Counted from the first letter of the stretch, positions 15,187 through 24,183 are shown. The stretch: 28,313 nt of DNA from CAZXCG01 sp964639205 (GCA_964639205.1 CAZXCG010000020.1:1-28313); one strand, 5' to 3'. The notes: generated by a model from the letters alone, not told the origin. Made by a program: numbers and translations.

Positions 15187-15462
15187 ATGAGTAGAAGCAC
15201 AAAAAAGGGTCCTTATGTTCAGCCGGTGCTGCTCAAAAGGGTACTCGAAATGAACGAAAAGGGTGAAAAGAGAATTCTTAAAACCTGGTCAAGAAGCTCA
15301 ACAATTTTCCCCGATTTTGTAGGTCATACATTTGCAGTCCATGACGGACGCAAGCATGTTCCGGTTTATGTAACAGAAGATATGGTAGGTCACAAGCTCG
15401 GTGAATTTGCCCCGACAAGAACCTTCAAGGGTCATGCCGGTTCAAAAACAACTAAGAAATAA
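15187..15462 (+). CDS. rpsS: 30S ribosomal protein S19
   Basis: 91 residues. S19 forms part of the small-subunit head with S13. The start SRSTKKGPYVQPVLLKRV, the HNG-like HDGRKHVPVYVTEDMVGHKL segment and the FAPTRTFKGHAG end are standard. AAAGGAG precedes the ATG. Confidence 0.98.
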   Translation: MSRSTKKGPYVQPVLLKRVLEMNEKGEKRILKTWSRSSTIFPDFVGHTFAVHDGRKHVPVYVTEDMVGHKLGEFAPTRTFKGHAGSKTTKK

Positions 15463-15480
15463 GCGGGAGGAGTAATTGCA

Positions 15481-15816
15481 ATGGAAGCTAAGGCATATTT
15501 AAATTATGTCCGTATCTCGCCACGCAAGGTGTCGGTTGTTCTCGATCTTATTCGCGGCAAGGACACAAAGCTTGCAAAGGCTATTCTTGAGCAAACCCCT
15601 AAAGCCGCTTGCGAGCCGCTCTTAAAGCTGCTTAAGTCTGCTGTGGCAAACGCCGAGAATAACCACGATATGGACGCTTCAAATCTTTATGTTGCTGCTT
15701 GCAGTGTAAGTCAGGGTCCGACTCTCAAGAGAATCCGTCCCAGAGCACAGGGAAGAGCATACAGAATCAATAAGAAAACATCTCACATCACATTAGTTCT
15801 TAAGGAAAAAGAATAA
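15481..15816 (+). CDS. rplV: 50S ribosomal protein L22
   Basis: 111 residues. L22 contacts all 23S rRNA domains and extends a beta hairpin into the exit tunnel. YVRISPRKVSVVLDLIRGK near the start and SQGPTLKRIRPRAQGRAYRI near the end (the tunnel hairpin) are conserved. No insertion or deletion in the hairpin, where macrolide resistance changes occur, is apparent. Confidence 0.97.
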   Translation: MEAKAYLNYVRISPRKVSVVLDLIRGKDTKLAKAILEQTPKAACEPLLKLLKSAVANAENNHDMDASNLYVAACSVSQGPTLKRIRPRAQGRAYRINKKTSHITLVLKEKE

Positions 15817-15834
15817 GCCGAAGGAGGTAAAATT

Positions 15835-16524
15835 ATGGGCCAGAAAGTTAATCCGCACGGTTTGCGTGTAGGCGTAATTAAAGACTGGGATTCTCGTTGG
15901 TTTGCAAATAAAAAAGACTTCGGTGATGTTCTTGTAGAAGATTATAACCTCCGCAAGACGCTCAAGAAGCAGCTTGCTTCCGCCGGCGTTCCGAAGATTG
16001 AAATTGAAAGAGACAGCAAAAAAGTAAGAATCCATATTCACTGCGCAAAGCCCGGTATGATTATCGGTAAGGGCGGCGCTGAAATTGAAAAACTCAGAAA
16101 ACAGTGCGAAGAAATGCTCGGCAGGGACGTTGCCATTAACATTGTTGAAGTTAAGTCCCCCGACCTGAACGCACAGCTTGTTGCGGAAAGCATTGCACAG
16201 CAGTTGGAAAGAAGAATCTCTTTCCGCCGCGCAATGAAGCAGGCAATCGGACGCGCAATGAGACTCGGCGCCAAGGGCATCAAAACTCAGTGTTCCGGTC
16301 GTCTCGGCGGTGCGGAAATTGCGCGCAGCGAGCACTATCACGAGGGTACGATTCCTCTTCAGACTCTCAGAGCTGATATTGATTACGGCTTTGCCGAGGC
16401 AGACACAACCTACGGCAAAATCGGCGTTAAGGTTTGGCTGTATAAGGGCGAGGTTCTGAATGCAGGCGTCGTACGTAGCAACAATAACACAAGAAGACCA
16501 CGCAGAGAAGGAGGCAAAAGATAA
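15835..16524 (+). CDS. rpsC: 30S ribosomal protein S3
   Basis: 229 residues. S3 helps form the mRNA entry channel. The N-terminal GQKVNPHGLRVGVIKDWDS, the KH-domain loop GMIIGKGGAEIEKLRKQ and a basic C-terminal tail (RRPRREGGKR) are present. The stop overlaps the rplP ATG by one base (TAATG), so the two are probably translationally coupled. AAGGAGG precedes the start. Confidence 0.98.
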   Translation: MGQKVNPHGLRVGVIKDWDSRWFANKKDFGDVLVEDYNLRKTLKKQLASAGVPKIEIERDSKKVRIHIHCAKPGMIIGKGGAEIEKLRKQCEEMLGRDVAINIVEVKSPDLNAQLVAESIAQQLERRISFRRAMKQAIGRAMRLGAKGIKTQCSGRLGGAEIARSEHYHEGTIPLQTLRADIDYGFAEADTTYGKIGVKVWLYKGEVLNAGVVRSNNNTRRPRREGGKR

Positions 16525-16946
16525 TGCTGTTACCTAAGCGTGTAAAATACAGAAGAGTACACAGAGGCCGCCTTACAGGCAAGGCGCTGCGCGGTAACAC
16601 TGTTACCTACGGTGATTACGGTCTCCAGGCTTTGGAGCCGTCGTGGATAACCTCCAACCAAATTGAAGCCGCCCGTGTAGCTATGACGCGTTACTGCAAA
16701 AGATTCGGTAAGGTTTGGATTAAGATTTTCCCCGACAAGCCTATTACTCAAAAACCGGCTGAAACCCGAATGGGTTCCGGTAAAGGCTCGCCCGAATATT
16801 GGGTTGCTGTTGTTAAGCCCGGCAGGGTAATGTTTGAGCTTTCCGGCGTTGACGAAGCAACCGCAAGGGAAGCGCTGCGTTTGGCTGCGATGAAGCTGCC
16901 TATTAAGTGCAAGTTTGTAAAAAAAGAAACGGAGGTTGAGCAGTAA
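16524..16946 (+). CDS. rplP: 50S ribosomal protein L16
   Basis: 140 residues. L16 stabilises tRNA in the A site. PKRVKYRRVHRGRLTGKA at the start and the conserved loop ETRMGSGKGSPEYWVAVVKPGRVMFEL (containing the RMG-GKG that contacts tRNA) are visible. It overlaps rpsC and rpmC by one base at each end (TAATG both times). Confidence 0.98.
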   Translation: MLLPKRVKYRRVHRGRLTGKALRGNTVTYGDYGLQALEPSWITSNQIEAARVAMTRYCKRFGKVWIKIFPDKPITQKPAETRMGSGKGSPEYWVAVVKPGRVMFELSGVDEATAREALRLAAMKLPIKCKFVKKETEVEQ

Positions 16947-17152
16947 TGACAGCCAAAGAACTCAGAGAGTTATCTGTAAACGAGCTTGAATTAAAGCTCA
17001 AAGACCTTAAAGAAGAGCTATTTAATCTTCGTTTTCAGCTTGCAATCAACCAACTCGAAAATCCGATGCGCATATCCGCTGTTAAGAAGGACATTGCGAG
17101 AGTTAAAACAATTCTCCGTCAGAATGAGCTTCAGAACAGTGCCAAGGCGTAA
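16946..17152 (+). CDS. rpmC: 50S ribosomal protein L29
   Basis: 68 residues, two-helix protein near the tunnel exit. KELRELSVNELELKLKDLKE and FNLRFQLAINQLENPMRI are the family signature. The start overlaps the rplP stop by one base. Confidence 0.96.
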   Translation: MTAKELRELSVNELELKLKDLKEELFNLRFQLAINQLENPMRISAVKKDIARVKTILRQNELQNSAKA

Positions 17153-17172
17153 TTGATGAGGAGGATACAGCA

Positions 17173-17430
17173 GTGAGCGAAAGAAATATGAGAAAAGTTC
17201 TTGTCGGAAAAGTTGTCAGCAATAAAATGGACAAAACCGTGGTTGTTGCAATTGAAGACAGCGTAAAGCACAAGCTTTACAGCAAAATTGTTAAACGCAC
17301 AGTTAAGCTTAAAGCGCATGACGAAAATAACGAGTGTGCCATAGGCGACCGTGTTAAGGTTATGGAGACACGCCCTCTTTCCAAGGATAAAAGATGGAGA
17401 CTTGTCGAGATTATTGAGAAAGCGAAATAA
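17173..17430 (+). CDS. rpsQ: 30S ribosomal protein S17
   Basis: 85 residues, an OB-fold protein binding 16S rRNA early in assembly. MRKVLVGKVVSNKMDKTVVV and IGDRVKVMETRPLSKDKRW are conserved. The start is GTG at 17173, set by GAGGAGG about 8 bases upstream; the internal ATG (codon 6) would remove family residues and has no good ribosome binding site. Confidence 0.97.
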   Translation: MSERNMRKVLVGKVVSNKMDKTVVVAIEDSVKHKLYSKIVKRTVKLKAHDENNECAIGDRVKVMETRPLSKDKRWRLVEIIEKAK

Positions 17431-17467
17431 TTGTGTTATTTCGGCTTAGAAAAAGGAGGAACGTACT

Positions 17468-17836
17468 GTGATACAGCAGCAAACTTACCTCAAGGTTGCC
17501 GATAACACCGGCGCTAAGGAACTTATGTGCATTCGTGTTCTCGGCGGTACCGGAAGAAGGTATGCCAATATTGGTGACGTTATAGTTGCTTCTGTTAAAA
17601 AAGCAGCACCCGGCGGCGTTGTTAAGAAGGGCGAGGTCGTTAAGGCAGTCGTTGTTCGTACGGCAAAGGGCGTGCGCAGAGAGGACGGCACTTACATTCG
17701 TTTTGACGAAAATGCCGCCGTTATCATCAAGGAAGATAAAAACCCCAAAGGCACACGTATCTTTGGGCCGGTAGCAAGAGAGCTTCGCGATAAAGATTAT
17801 CTTAAGATTCTCTCCCTTGCTCCGGAAGTACTTTAA
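17468..17836 (+). CDS. rplN: 50S ribosomal protein L14
   Basis: 122 residues. L14 lies at the subunit interface and is the target of the silencing factor RsfS. IQQQTYLKVADNTGAKELMC and GDVIVASVKKAAPGG are typical. The start is GTG at 17468, eight bases after AAAGGAGGA. Confidence 0.98.
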   Translation: MIQQQTYLKVADNTGAKELMCIRVLGGTGRRYANIGDVIVASVKKAAPGGVVKKGEVVKAVVVRTAKGVRREDGTYIRFDENAAVIIKEDKNPKGTRIFGPVARELRDKDYLKILSLAPEVL

Positions 17837-17851
17837 TCGGAGGTGTCAGCA

Positions 17852-18172
17852 ATGAATAAAAGCGTTCATGTAAAAACAGGTGACACCGTTGTAGTGTTAA
17901 GCGGCAACGATAAAGGCAAAAAGGGTCAGGTTATGGCCGTAAGTCCCAAAGAGGGTAAGGTTATCGTTGAGAAAATCAATATGAAAACCAAGCACGTTAA
18001 GCCCAAAAGAATGGGCGAGGCAGGCGGCATAATTAAAGTAGAGGGCGCTATGTATGCAAGCAAGGTTCAGCTTGTATGCCCCCGCTGCAAGAAGCCTACC
18101 CGCATTGGTCATAAGGTTTATGACGACGGCACCAAGGCTCGCATTTGCAAAAAATGCGGCGAAACACTGTAA
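17852..18172 (+). CDS. rplX: 50S ribosomal protein L24 (zinc-ribbon form)
   Basis: 106 residues. L24 starts assembly of the large subunit. KTGDTVVVLSGNDKGKKGQV is the KOW motif, and the C-terminus has CPRC (76-79) and CKKC (99-102), a four-Cys zinc ribbon found in many Clostridia. ATG 17852 is preferred: the in-frame GTG at 17843 overlaps the ribosome binding site GGAGGTG. Confidence 0.97.
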   Translation: MNKSVHVKTGDTVVVLSGNDKGKKGQVMAVSPKEGKVIVEKINMKTKHVKPKRMGEAGGIIKVEGAMYASKVQLVCPRCKKPTRIGHKVYDDGTKARICKKCGETL

Positions 18173-18186
18173 GGAGGATTTAAGAA

Positions 18187-18726
18187 ATGGCAAGACTCAA
18201 GTCATACTACAAAAACGAAGTTGCACCTGCTCTTATGAAAAAATTCTCTTACAAGAGTGTAATGCAAATTCCCAAGTTTGACAAAATCGTTGTAAACATT
18301 GCGGCGGGCGACGCTAAGGATAATTCAAAGGTTATCGATTCTATCTGCGCCGACCTCAGCGCAATTACAGGGCAGAAGCCGCTTGTCTGCCGCGCCAGAA
18401 AATCTGTGGCTAACTTTAAGCTTCGCGAGGGAATGGCAATCGGCGCAAAGGTTACTCTCAGAGGAGACAGAATGTACGAATTTCTTGACAGATTTTTCAA
18501 CATTGCCCTGCCGAGAGTTCGTGACTTCAGAGGAATAAATCCCAACTCCTTTGACGGCCGCGGAAACTACAGCATCGGTCTTAAGGAACAGCTCATTTTC
18601 CCGGAAATTGAGTACGACAAGATTGACAAGGTACGCGGTATGGACATTTGTTTTGTTACCACCGCAAAAACAGACGAAGAAGCCCGCGAGCTTTTACAGC
18701 TTATGGGCGCGCCGTTTGCAAAGTAA
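18187..18726 (+). CDS. rplE: 50S ribosomal protein L5
   Basis: 179 residues. L5 binds 5S rRNA and forms an inter-subunit bridge and P-site tRNA contact. PALMKKFSYKSVMQIPKFDK, FLDRFFNIALPRVRDFRG and the GNYSIGLKEQLIFPEIEYD segment are conserved. AAGGAGG precedes the ATG. Normal neighbour of rplX and rpsZ. Confidence 0.98.
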   Translation: MARLKSYYKNEVAPALMKKFSYKSVMQIPKFDKIVVNIAAGDAKDNSKVIDSICADLSAITGQKPLVCRARKSVANFKLREGMAIGAKVTLRGDRMYEFLDRFFNIALPRVRDFRGINPNSFDGRGNYSIGLKEQLIFPEIEYDKIDKVRGMDICFVTTAKTDEEARELLQLMGAPFAK

Positions 18727-18738
18727 GGAGGGATTGTA

Positions 18739-18924
18739 GTGGCTAAGACTGCGATGAAAGTTAAGCAGGCAAGAAAACAAAAATTTTCTACAAGAGAATA
18801 TTCCAGATGCAAAATCTGCGGCAGACCACATGCATACCTTCGTAAGTACGGAATATGCCGCATTTGCTTCCGTGAACTCGCATATAAGGGCGAGATTCCC
18901 GGCGTGAAAAAAGCAAGCTGGTAA
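18739..18924 (+). CDS. rpsZ: 30S ribosomal protein S14, zinc-binding short form
   Basis: 61 residues, the short C+ type S14 usual in Firmicutes. The zinc site is Cys24, Cys27, Cys40 and Cys43 (CKIC and CRIC). The start is GTG at 18739 after AAGGAGG. The protein sits in the small-subunit head. Confidence 0.97.
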   Translation: MAKTAMKVKQARKQKFSTREYSRCKICGRPHAYLRKYGICRICFRELAYKGEIPGVKKASW

Positions 18925-18942
18925 GCAAAGGAGGTAAATGTT

Positions 18943-19341
18943 ATGCAGATTACTGATCCGATCGCGGATTTATTAACTCGAATCCGTAATGCGAATACCG
19001 CAAAGCATGAATCGGTTGAAATTCCCGCTTCCAATATGAAAAAGGCTATTTGCCAAATTCTTTTGGACGAGGGCTATATTAAAAACTTTACCGTTACCGA
19101 GGACGGTAAGCAGGGTATAATAAAGGTTATTCTTAAGTATCAGGATAACAAATTGCCGGTAATAACCGGTCTGCGCAGAGTATCAAAGCCCGGGCTGCGT
19201 ATTTACACAAATGTTGAGGATATGCCCAAGGTTATGAAAGGTCTTGGCGTCGCGATTATTTCAACCTCTAAGGGCATTATGACAGATCGTCGGGCCCGTA
19301 AGGAAAATATCGGCGGGGAAGTCCTTGCATACGTTTGGTAA
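18943..19341 (+). CDS. rpsH: 30S ribosomal protein S8
   Basis: 132 residues. S8 binds the 16S central domain and in E. coli represses the spc operon. ITDPIADLLTRIRNAN at the start and STSKGIMTDRRARKENIGGE near the end are the signatures. Its C-terminal AYVW is complete. AAAGGAGG precedes the ATG. Confidence 0.98.
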   Translation: MQITDPIADLLTRIRNANTAKHESVEIPASNMKKAICQILLDEGYIKNFTVTEDGKQGIIKVILKYQDNKLPVITGLRRVSKPGLRIYTNVEDMPKVMKGLGVAIISTSKGIMTDRRARKENIGGEVLAYVW

Positions 19342-19356
19342 TAAGGAGGTGCGAAA

Positions 19357-19905
19357 ATGTCTCGAATTGGAAGAAAACCTATAAATATTCCCGCCGGGGT
19401 CGAAGTAAAGTTTGACAACGGCGTTATCACCGCTAAGGGACCCAAAGCTACGCTTACTCAAAAAATACACCCCAATATGTCGGTTGAAATCAACGGCAGC
19501 GTTATTGAGGTAAAGCGTCCCGATGACGATAAGTTTAACCGTTCGCTCCATGGGCTTACAAGAACACTTATCGCAAATATGATTACGGGCGTTACCGAGG
19601 GCTATAAAAAGGAGCTCGAGGTAAACGGCGTAGGCTACCGTGTGCAGAAGCAGGGCAAGCAGCTTGTTATGAACCTCGGCTTTTCACACCAGGTAATAGT
19701 AGAAGATACCGACGAAATTACAATTGAGGTTCCTTCCCCCAACAAAATCGTAATTCACGGAGCCGACAAGCAGAAGGTCGGTCAGTTTGCAGCCGAGGTC
19801 AGGGAGAAGCGTCCGCCGGAGCCGTATAAGGGCAAGGGAATCAAGTATGTTGATGAAGTTATCCGCCGCAAGGAAGGCAAGGCCGGCAAGGGCGGCAAGA
19901 AGTAA
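19357..19905 (+). CDS. rplF: 50S ribosomal protein L6
   Basis: 182 residues with the duplicated L6 fold. SRIGRKPINIPAGVEV at the start and PPEPYKGKGIKYVDEVIRRK near the end are conserved. It stands near the factor-binding site of the large subunit. The C-terminal tail is short, Lys/Gly-rich. AAGGAGGTG precedes the ATG. Confidence 0.98.
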   Translation: MSRIGRKPINIPAGVEVKFDNGVITAKGPKATLTQKIHPNMSVEINGSVIEVKRPDDDKFNRSLHGLTRTLIANMITGVTEGYKKELEVNGVGYRVQKQGKQLVMNLGFSHQVIVEDTDEITIEVPSPNKIVIHGADKQKVGQFAAEVREKRPPEPYKGKGIKYVDEVIRRKEGKAGKGGKK

Positions 19906-19924
19906 TTAAAGGAGTGAATAACAA

Positions 19925-20284
19925 ATGGTAACAAGACCTGATACTAAAAAAGCACGCGCGACACGCCACAAGAGAGTCCGTGCTAAAATCAGCGGAACCG
20001 CTGATTGTCCGCGTCTTTGCGTTTTCCGCTCCACTAATAACATCTATGCTCAGCTTATTGATGATGTTAACGGTGTTACTCTTGCAAGCGCATCCACTCT
20101 TGACAAGAGCTTTGAAGGCAACGGCGGAAACAAAGCGGCAGCAAAGGAAGTCGGTCTTATGATCGCCAAGCGTGCTGCCGAAAAGAACATCACCGACGTC
20201 GTTTTTGACAGAGGCGGTAATATTTATCACGGCCGCGTTAAGGAATTGGCCGAAGCCGCCCGTGAAGGCGGACTCAATTTCTAA
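19925..20284 (+). CDS. rplR: 50S ribosomal protein L18
   Basis: 119 residues. L18 binds 5S rRNA together with L5. RHKRVRAKISGTADCPRLCV and FDRGGNIYHGRVKELAEAAR are characteristic. AAAGGAG precedes the ATG by nine bases. Confidence 0.97.
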   Translation: MVTRPDTKKARATRHKRVRAKISGTADCPRLCVFRSTNNIYAQLIDDVNGVTLASASTLDKSFEGNGGNKAAAKEVGLMIAKRAAEKNITDVVFDRGGNIYHGRVKELAEAAREGGLNF

Positions 20285-20303
20285 GGAATAGGAGGAAAAT
20301 ACT

Positions 20304-20804
20304 TTGGCTAATAAAATAGACGCAGCAACAATTGATTTAAAAGAGCGCGTGGTTGCCATTAACCGTGTATCCAAAACGGTTAAGGGCGGTCGTATCTTCA
20401 AGTTTGCGGCTCTTGTTGTAGTTGGCGACGGCGAGGGTAATGTAGGCTTCGGTATCGGCAAAGCAGGCGAAGTTCCCGACGCCATTCGCAAAGGTATTGA
20501 GGACGCTAAAAAGCATATGATTAACGTTTCGCTCAGAGGCTCAACAATCCCTCACGAGGTTATCGGCGAATACGGCGCAGGCAGAGTTTTAATGAAGCCG
20601 GCCGCCCCCGGTACCGGCGTTATCGCAGGCGGCCCCGTGCGTGCCGTTGTTGAAGCGGCAGGTATCAAGGATATAAGAACAAAGGCTTTGCGCTCCAACA
20701 ATCCCTGCAATGTAGTACGTGCAACGCTTCAGGGTTTGAGTTCGCTTCGCTCGGCTTCCGAGGTTGCTGCTATACGCGGTAAATCCGTTAAGGAAATCTT
20801 ATAA
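20304..20804 (+). CDS. rpsE: 30S ribosomal protein S5
   Basis: 166 residues. S5 supports decoding accuracy and mRNA unwinding. LKERVVAINRVSKTVKGGR and VVGDGEGNVGFGIGKAGEVP form the dsRNA-binding-like N-domain; the spectinomycin-site loop (VSKTVKGGR) is unaltered. It begins with TTG at 20304, a rare start, set by GGAGG seven or more bases upstream with no nearby ATG in frame. Confidence 0.97.
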   Translation: MANKIDAATIDLKERVVAINRVSKTVKGGRIFKFAALVVVGDGEGNVGFGIGKAGEVPDAIRKGIEDAKKHMINVSLRGSTIPHEVIGEYGAGRVLMKPAAPGTGVIAGGPVRAVVEAAGIKDIRTKALRSNNPCNVVRATLQGLSSLRSASEVAAIRGKSVKEIL

Positions 20805-20817
20805 GGGGGCTGCAGCT

Positions 20818-20988
20818 ATGGAAATCAAATTGGTAAAAAGCCTTATAGGGGCAAAAAAGGATCAAATCGCAACCGCTTACGCTTTAGGTCTTAAGAAAAT
20901 CGGCGATGTTACCACTCAGCCCGACAATTCTCAGACAAAAGGCAAGGTAGCAAAAATCATCCACCTCGTAGAGGTAAAAGACGCTTAA
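20818..20988 (+). CDS. rpmD: 50S ribosomal protein L30
   Basis: 56 residues, too short to be listed by itself as a long frame because an upstream in-frame extension runs into rpsE. ATG 20818 is preceded by AAGGGGG. IKLVKSLIGAKKDQIATAYA and GKVAKIIHLVEVKDA match L30. The usual position between S5 and L15 confirms it. Confidence 0.95.
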   Translation: MEIKLVKSLIGAKKDQIATAYALGLKKIGDVTTQPDNSQTKGKVAKIIHLVEVKDA

Positions 20989-21006
20989 TCAAGGAGGTGC
21001 GAATAA

Positions 21007-21447
21007 ATGAAGTTACATCAACTTTCACCGGTTGAAGGCTCTAAAAGAGAACCCAAAAGGATCGGCAGAGGGCATGGTTCCGGTAACGGAAAAACAGCCG
21101 GCAAGGGTCATAAGGGACAAAAGGCAAGAGCAGGTCACGGCATGCGTCCCGGCTTTGAGGGCGGACAAATGCCCTTGCAGAGACGTATCCCCAAAAGAGG
21201 CTTTAATAATATCTTTGCAAAGAAAATTGTTTCTGTAAATGTAGGCGCGCTCAATAAATTTGAGGATGGCGCAGTTGTTGACGCGCAGGCGCTTATTAAA
21301 GCGGGTATAGTTAAAAATTCTTTCGACGGAGTCAAGGTTTTGGCTAACGGAAATCTTAACAAAAGCCTTAATGTAAAACTCAATGCCTTTTCCGAAGGCG
21401 CAAAGGCTAAAATTGAGGCAGCCGGCGGGAAGGCAGAGGTGATTTAA
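21007..21447 (+). CDS. rplO: 50S ribosomal protein L15
   Basis: 146 residues. LHQLSPVEGSKREPKRIGRG with the Gly-rich GHGSGNGKTAGKGHKGQKAR and GFEGGQMPLQRRIPKRGF are the family signature. L15 is a late assembly protein of the large subunit. Its TAA is followed directly by the secY start, with the secY ribosome binding site inside rplO. Confidence 0.97.
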   Translation: MKLHQLSPVEGSKREPKRIGRGHGSGNGKTAGKGHKGQKARAGHGMRPGFEGGQMPLQRRIPKRGFNNIFAKKIVSVNVGALNKFEDGAVVDAQALIKAGIVKNSFDGVKVLANGNLNKSLNVKLNAFSEGAKAKIEAAGGKAEVI

Positions 21448-22761
21448 TTGTTTAAGACAATTAGAAACGCTTGGGCTGTTCCCGATATAAGGAAAAAAGT
21501 CCTTTTCACCCTGCTTATAATCGTTGCTTTCCGTGTCGGTTCGGTTATTCCCGTTCCTTTTTTGGATATGAACGCCCTTCAGCAGCTTATGCAAAGCAAC
21601 GGTGTTGATACCGGCAATTCAATGGTTACTTACCTCAACACACTGTCGGGCGGCGCGTTCTCAAATGCAACGATTTTTGCTATGGGCGTTACGCCGTATA
21701 TCAACAGCTCGATTATTATGCAGCTGCTGACTGTTGCCATTCCGCCTCTTGAGCGTATGGCGAAAGAAGGAGAGGCAGGTCGTAAAAAGATTGCGACAAT
21801 TACCCGTTATGTAACGGTTCTTCTCGGCCTTATTCAGGGTACGGCTTATTACTTCTATCTTAAAAATTCCGGAGTTACAATATACAACACCGGTTTCTCT
21901 CTTTGGTTTACGGCTTTTGTTATTATTCTTGCATTTACCGCAGGTACGGCGGTTATGATGTGGCTCGGCGAGCAGATTAACCAGTACGGCATAGGCAACG
22001 GTATTTCAATCCTTCTTTTTGCGGGAATCGTTGCACGTCTGCCATATACAATCAATGTACTCGGACAGTACTGGACTCTTGCGTTAAACGGCGCTTCAAG
22101 GTACTTTGCCCTTGTTCCTCTCTGGGTAATACTCTTTCTTGCCGTTATTTGGTTTATTACTTTTATGCAGGATTCCGAAAGACGTATTCCGATTCAGTAT
22201 GCAAAGCGTGTAGTAGGCAGAAAAATGTACGGCGGTCAGTCAAGCCATCTTCCCATTAAGGTTGCGCTCGGCGGCGTTATGCCTATCATTTTTGCAAGCT
22301 CGATTCTTTCTATTCCGAGCACTATAGATATGTTTGTGAATCAGAAGGAGGGCGGCTTCTGGGACGGCTTCTTCAAGGCGTTCAGCTCAACGGGCTGGGC
22401 ATACACGGCGGTTTATTTCATCCTTATAATTTTATTTGCCTATTTCTACACTATGATTCAGTACAACCCTGTTGAAATGGCAAATAACCTCAAGCAGAAC
22501 AGCGGCACGATACCGGGAATTCGTCCCGGAACTCCGACAGTTGAATTTATCTCAAAGATTTTGGCAAGAATTACTTTAATTGGGGCGCTTTTCCTCTCAA
22601 TTATCGCTTTGCTTCCCATTATCTATTCCATAGTAACCGGCATGGGAGGACTTTCAATGGGCGGTACCTCAATTATCATTCTTGTAGGTGTTGCACTTGA
22701 CACGGTTAAGCAGATGGAGTCGCAGATGATGATGCGTCACTACAAAGGCTTCCTTGACTGA
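21448..22761 (+). CDS. secY: Protein translocase subunit SecY
   Basis: 437 residues with ten hydrophobic segments; the membrane pore through which secreted proteins pass, driven by SecA. Visible landmarks include the first segment VLFTLLIIVAFRVGSVIPVP, GEQINQYGIGNGISILLFAG, the PTVEFISKIL loop and the C-terminal MMMRHYKGFL. The start is TTG at 21448, immediately after the rplO stop; AGAGGTGA lies about five bases upstream within rplO. Ending in TGA. Standard spc-operon position. Confidence 0.97.
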   Translation: MFKTIRNAWAVPDIRKKVLFTLLIIVAFRVGSVIPVPFLDMNALQQLMQSNGVDTGNSMVTYLNTLSGGAFSNATIFAMGVTPYINSSIIMQLLTVAIPPLERMAKEGEAGRKKIATITRYVTVLLGLIQGTAYYFYLKNSGVTIYNTGFSLWFTAFVIILAFTAGTAVMMWLGEQINQYGIGNGISILLFAGIVARLPYTINVLGQYWTLALNGASRYFALVPLWVILFLAVIWFITFMQDSERRIPIQYAKRVVGRKMYGGQSSHLPIKVALGGVMPIIFASSILSIPSTIDMFVNQKEGGFWDGFFKAFSSTGWAYTAVYFILIILFAYFYTMIQYNPVEMANNLKQNSGTIPGIRPGTPTVEFISKILARITLIGALFLSIIALLPIIYSIVTGMGGLSMGGTSIIILVGVALDTVKQMESQMMMRHYKGFLD

Positions 22762-22795
22762 TTCCTATTTTGAAGATAAAGGAGATAAGAGTACT

Positions 22796-23428
22796 ATGAA
22801 TATTATTCTTTTAGGAGCTCCCGGCGCCGGGAAAGGTACCCAGGCGGCCGTAATCTGTGAGCGTTTGAATATTCCCACAATTTCCACAGGAAATATTATC
22901 AGAGAAGCGTTGAGAACCGGCACCGAAATGGGTTTAAAGGCCAAGTCCTTTATGGACGCCGGAAAGCTCGTTCCGGACGAGGTTGTTATCGGTATTGTCG
23001 ATGAAAGACTCAAGCAGGACGACTGCAAGAGCGGCTTCATTCTTGACGGATTTCCGAGAACAATTCCTCAGGCCGAGGCTCTGGATAAAATGGGCGTTGT
23101 AATCGACAAGGTTATCGATATTGAGGTAGCCGACGAGGTTATAATAAACAGAATGTCCGGACGCCGTGTCTGCGAAAAGTGCGGCAGACCCTTCCACCTT
23201 GAAAGCTTAAAGCCCAAGACAGAAGGTATTTGCGACGACTGCGGAGGCACCCTTGTTCAACGCAAGGACGACCGTATTGATACTGTAAAGGATCGTCTGA
23301 ATGTTTATCATACCGAAACAGAACCCTTAAAGGACTATTACGCAAAGCAGGGCAAGCTTGCCGTTGTTGAGGGTCAAAACTCAGTTGAGGCAACCTCCGA
23401 GCTTGTGCTTGCGCTTTTAGAGGCGTAA
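22796..23428 (+). CDS. adk: Adenylate kinase, zinc-containing
   Basis: 210 residues; interconverts ATP + AMP with 2 ADP in the cytoplasm. The P-loop is GAPGAGKGT (7-15), FILDGFPRT (81-89) is the nucleotide-binding signature, and the long LID holds a four-Cys zinc site (Cys126, 129, 146, 149) as in many Gram-positive enzymes. AAAGGAGA and the N-terminal MNIILLG place the start at 22796, although the frame stays open back to 22754 inside secY. Only two bases separate it from map. Confidence 0.98.
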   Translation: MNIILLGAPGAGKGTQAAVICERLNIPTISTGNIIREALRTGTEMGLKAKSFMDAGKLVPDEVVIGIVDERLKQDDCKSGFILDGFPRTIPQAEALDKMGVVIDKVIDIEVADEVIINRMSGRRVCEKCGRPFHLESLKPKTEGICDDCGGTLVQRKDDRIDTVKDRLNVYHTETEPLKDYYAKQGKLAVVEGQNSVEATSELVLALLEA

Positions 23429-23430
23429 GT

Positions 23431-24183
23431 ATGATAATAATAAAAACGTCCCGCGAGCTTTCGGAAATGAAGCTTGCCTGTAAAATTTCCGCAAGAGCAC
23501 TCGCACTGGCCGGGAAGGCTGTCGAGCCCGGAGTTTCAACCCTTGAAATTGATACCCTGGTTCGCAAGTACATCGAGAGTGAGGGAGCCGTTCCCTCATT
23601 TCTCGGGTACGGAGGATTTCCGAACAGCGTGTGCATTTCGGTAAATAATATGGTTATCCATGGCATACCCTCAAAAAAGCAGATTCTTAAAGAGGGGGAT
23701 ATAGTCAGCGTAGACGTCGGAGCCCACATTAACGGTTACCACGGAGACAACGCTTACACATATCCCTGCGGCAATATAAGCCGCGAGGCACAGTCTTTGC
23801 TTGACGCAACCCGCGAAAGCCTTTATCAGGGAATAAAAAAGGCGGTTGCAGGAAACCGAATTGGGGATATCTCCCACGCGGTTCAGGAGTATGTCGAAGC
23901 TCGCAGTTACTCGGTGGTACGCGATTTTGTCGGCCACGGAGTAGGTGCGAAACTGCACGAGGAGCCGAGCGTGCCGAATTTCGGCACAGCAGGCCGCGGC
24001 GTGCGGCTGTTACCCGGTATGACATTGGCTATTGAGCCTATGATTAACGCCGGTGATTACAGAGTCAAAGTGCTGGAAGACGAATGGAGCACAGTTACCG
24101 CAGACGGCAGTCTTTCTGCTCATTTTGAACATACTGTTGCTGTTACACCTGACGGTCCCGTTATTATGACTGTCCCCGACTAA
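23431..24183 (+). CDS. map: Methionine aminopeptidase, type I
   Basis: 250 residues; removes the initiator Met from new proteins. The five metal ligands Asp95, Asp106, His169, Glu202 and Glu233 are all present, and His77 matches the catalytic His79 of E. coli (constant offset of two). FVGHGVGAKLHEEPSVPNFG and MTLAIEPMI are the signatures. The ATG starts two bases after the adk stop, so coupled translation is likely. Confidence 0.98.
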   Translation: MIIIKTSRELSEMKLACKISARALALAGKAVEPGVSTLEIDTLVRKYIESEGAVPSFLGYGGFPNSVCISVNNMVIHGIPSKKQILKEGDIVSVDVGAHINGYHGDNAYTYPCGNISREAQSLLDATRESLYQGIKKAVAGNRIGDISHAVQEYVEARSYSVVRDFVGHGVGAKLHEEPSVPNFGTAGRGVRLLPGMTLAIEPMINAGDYRVKVLEDEWSTVTADGSLSAHFEHTVAVTPDGPVIMTVPD